Origin: Pardosa pseudoannulata
Lineage: Eukaryota; Arthropoda; Arachnida; Araneae; Lycosidae
Length of the DNA stretch: 64,000 bases
NCBI GenBank assembly: GCA_032207245.1
Contig: CM063506.1
Coordinates: forward strand, 16,116,975 to 16,180,974
Reading direction: 5' to 3'
Part shown: piece by piece, positions 63,956-64,000 of the stretch
How positions within the stretch are numbered: position 1 is the first letter of the stretch
How the letters are laid out: every line of letters begins with the position of its first letter
Notes under the pieces: model-generated
What the model was told of the DNA's origin: nothing
Database searches by the model: none
The model's input: only the letters and a program-made list of their open reading frames with translations
Program-made: the position numbers and the translations under genes

Positions 63956-64000
<45 letters not shown>
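63956..64000. repeat. (AT)n microsatellite, cut by window edge
   Basis: AT tract running out of the window. Confidence 0.95.

Overview
This is AT-rich eukaryotic nuclear DNA with no convincing host protein-coding exon, rRNA gene or functional tRNA gene. It is a dense graveyard of transposable elements, most of them small and non-autonomous. The mix points to an arthropod, and an arachnid is my best guess. The evidence is two decayed Tc1-type transposases, deletion derivatives of a Tigger/pogo element, several TTAA-flanked piggyBac-like elements, hAT-type MITEs with 8-bp target duplications, tRNA-derived SINEs with an (AAACC)n-like tail, and many long (AT)n/(GT)n tracts. The taxon is an inference from transposase family resemblance, not a demonstrated identity.

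Layout. 0-9 kb: tandem duplications, two Helitron-like insertions, a hAT MITE with an empty-site relative nearby, and a SINE. 9.8-14 kb: a 300-bp (AT)n tract, microsatellite-bounded repeats R3 and R4, another Helitron-like copy and a 274-bp TTAA MITE. 14-22 kb: a host tandem duplication invaded by a hAT MITE and a SINE, a SINE broken by a second hAT MITE, and a Tigger derivative. 22-31 kb: a GC-richer dispersed repeat, two more Tigger copies and a 13-copy satellite of about 133 bp. 31-33.5 kb: a nearly full-length but dead Tc1 element and a hAT-like element. 33.9-36.5 kb: a string of short elements separated by (AT)n tracts. 38-44 kb: SINEs, a hAT MITE and two adjacent Tigger copies, one keeping the C-terminal half of the transposase. 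44-50 kb: two piggyBac remnants with recognisable transposase pieces, plus a hAT MITE. 50-64 kb: a pair of TTAA MITEs, a dead Tcb1-like transposase, two solo LTRs and a last microsatellite-bounded R3 copy.

The window shows a layered history of insertions rather than a pathway. Several events can be ordered because one element interrupts another or because target duplications survive. The most unusual pattern is three Helitron-like insertions bracketed by direct duplications of 51 to about 160 bp. Others are the habit of several families to sit inside (AT)n/(CA)n tracts, and perfect snap-back palindromes inside two repeats whose other copies lack them. Everything was read by eye. Element borders are exact where a target duplication is quoted and approximate elsewhere.
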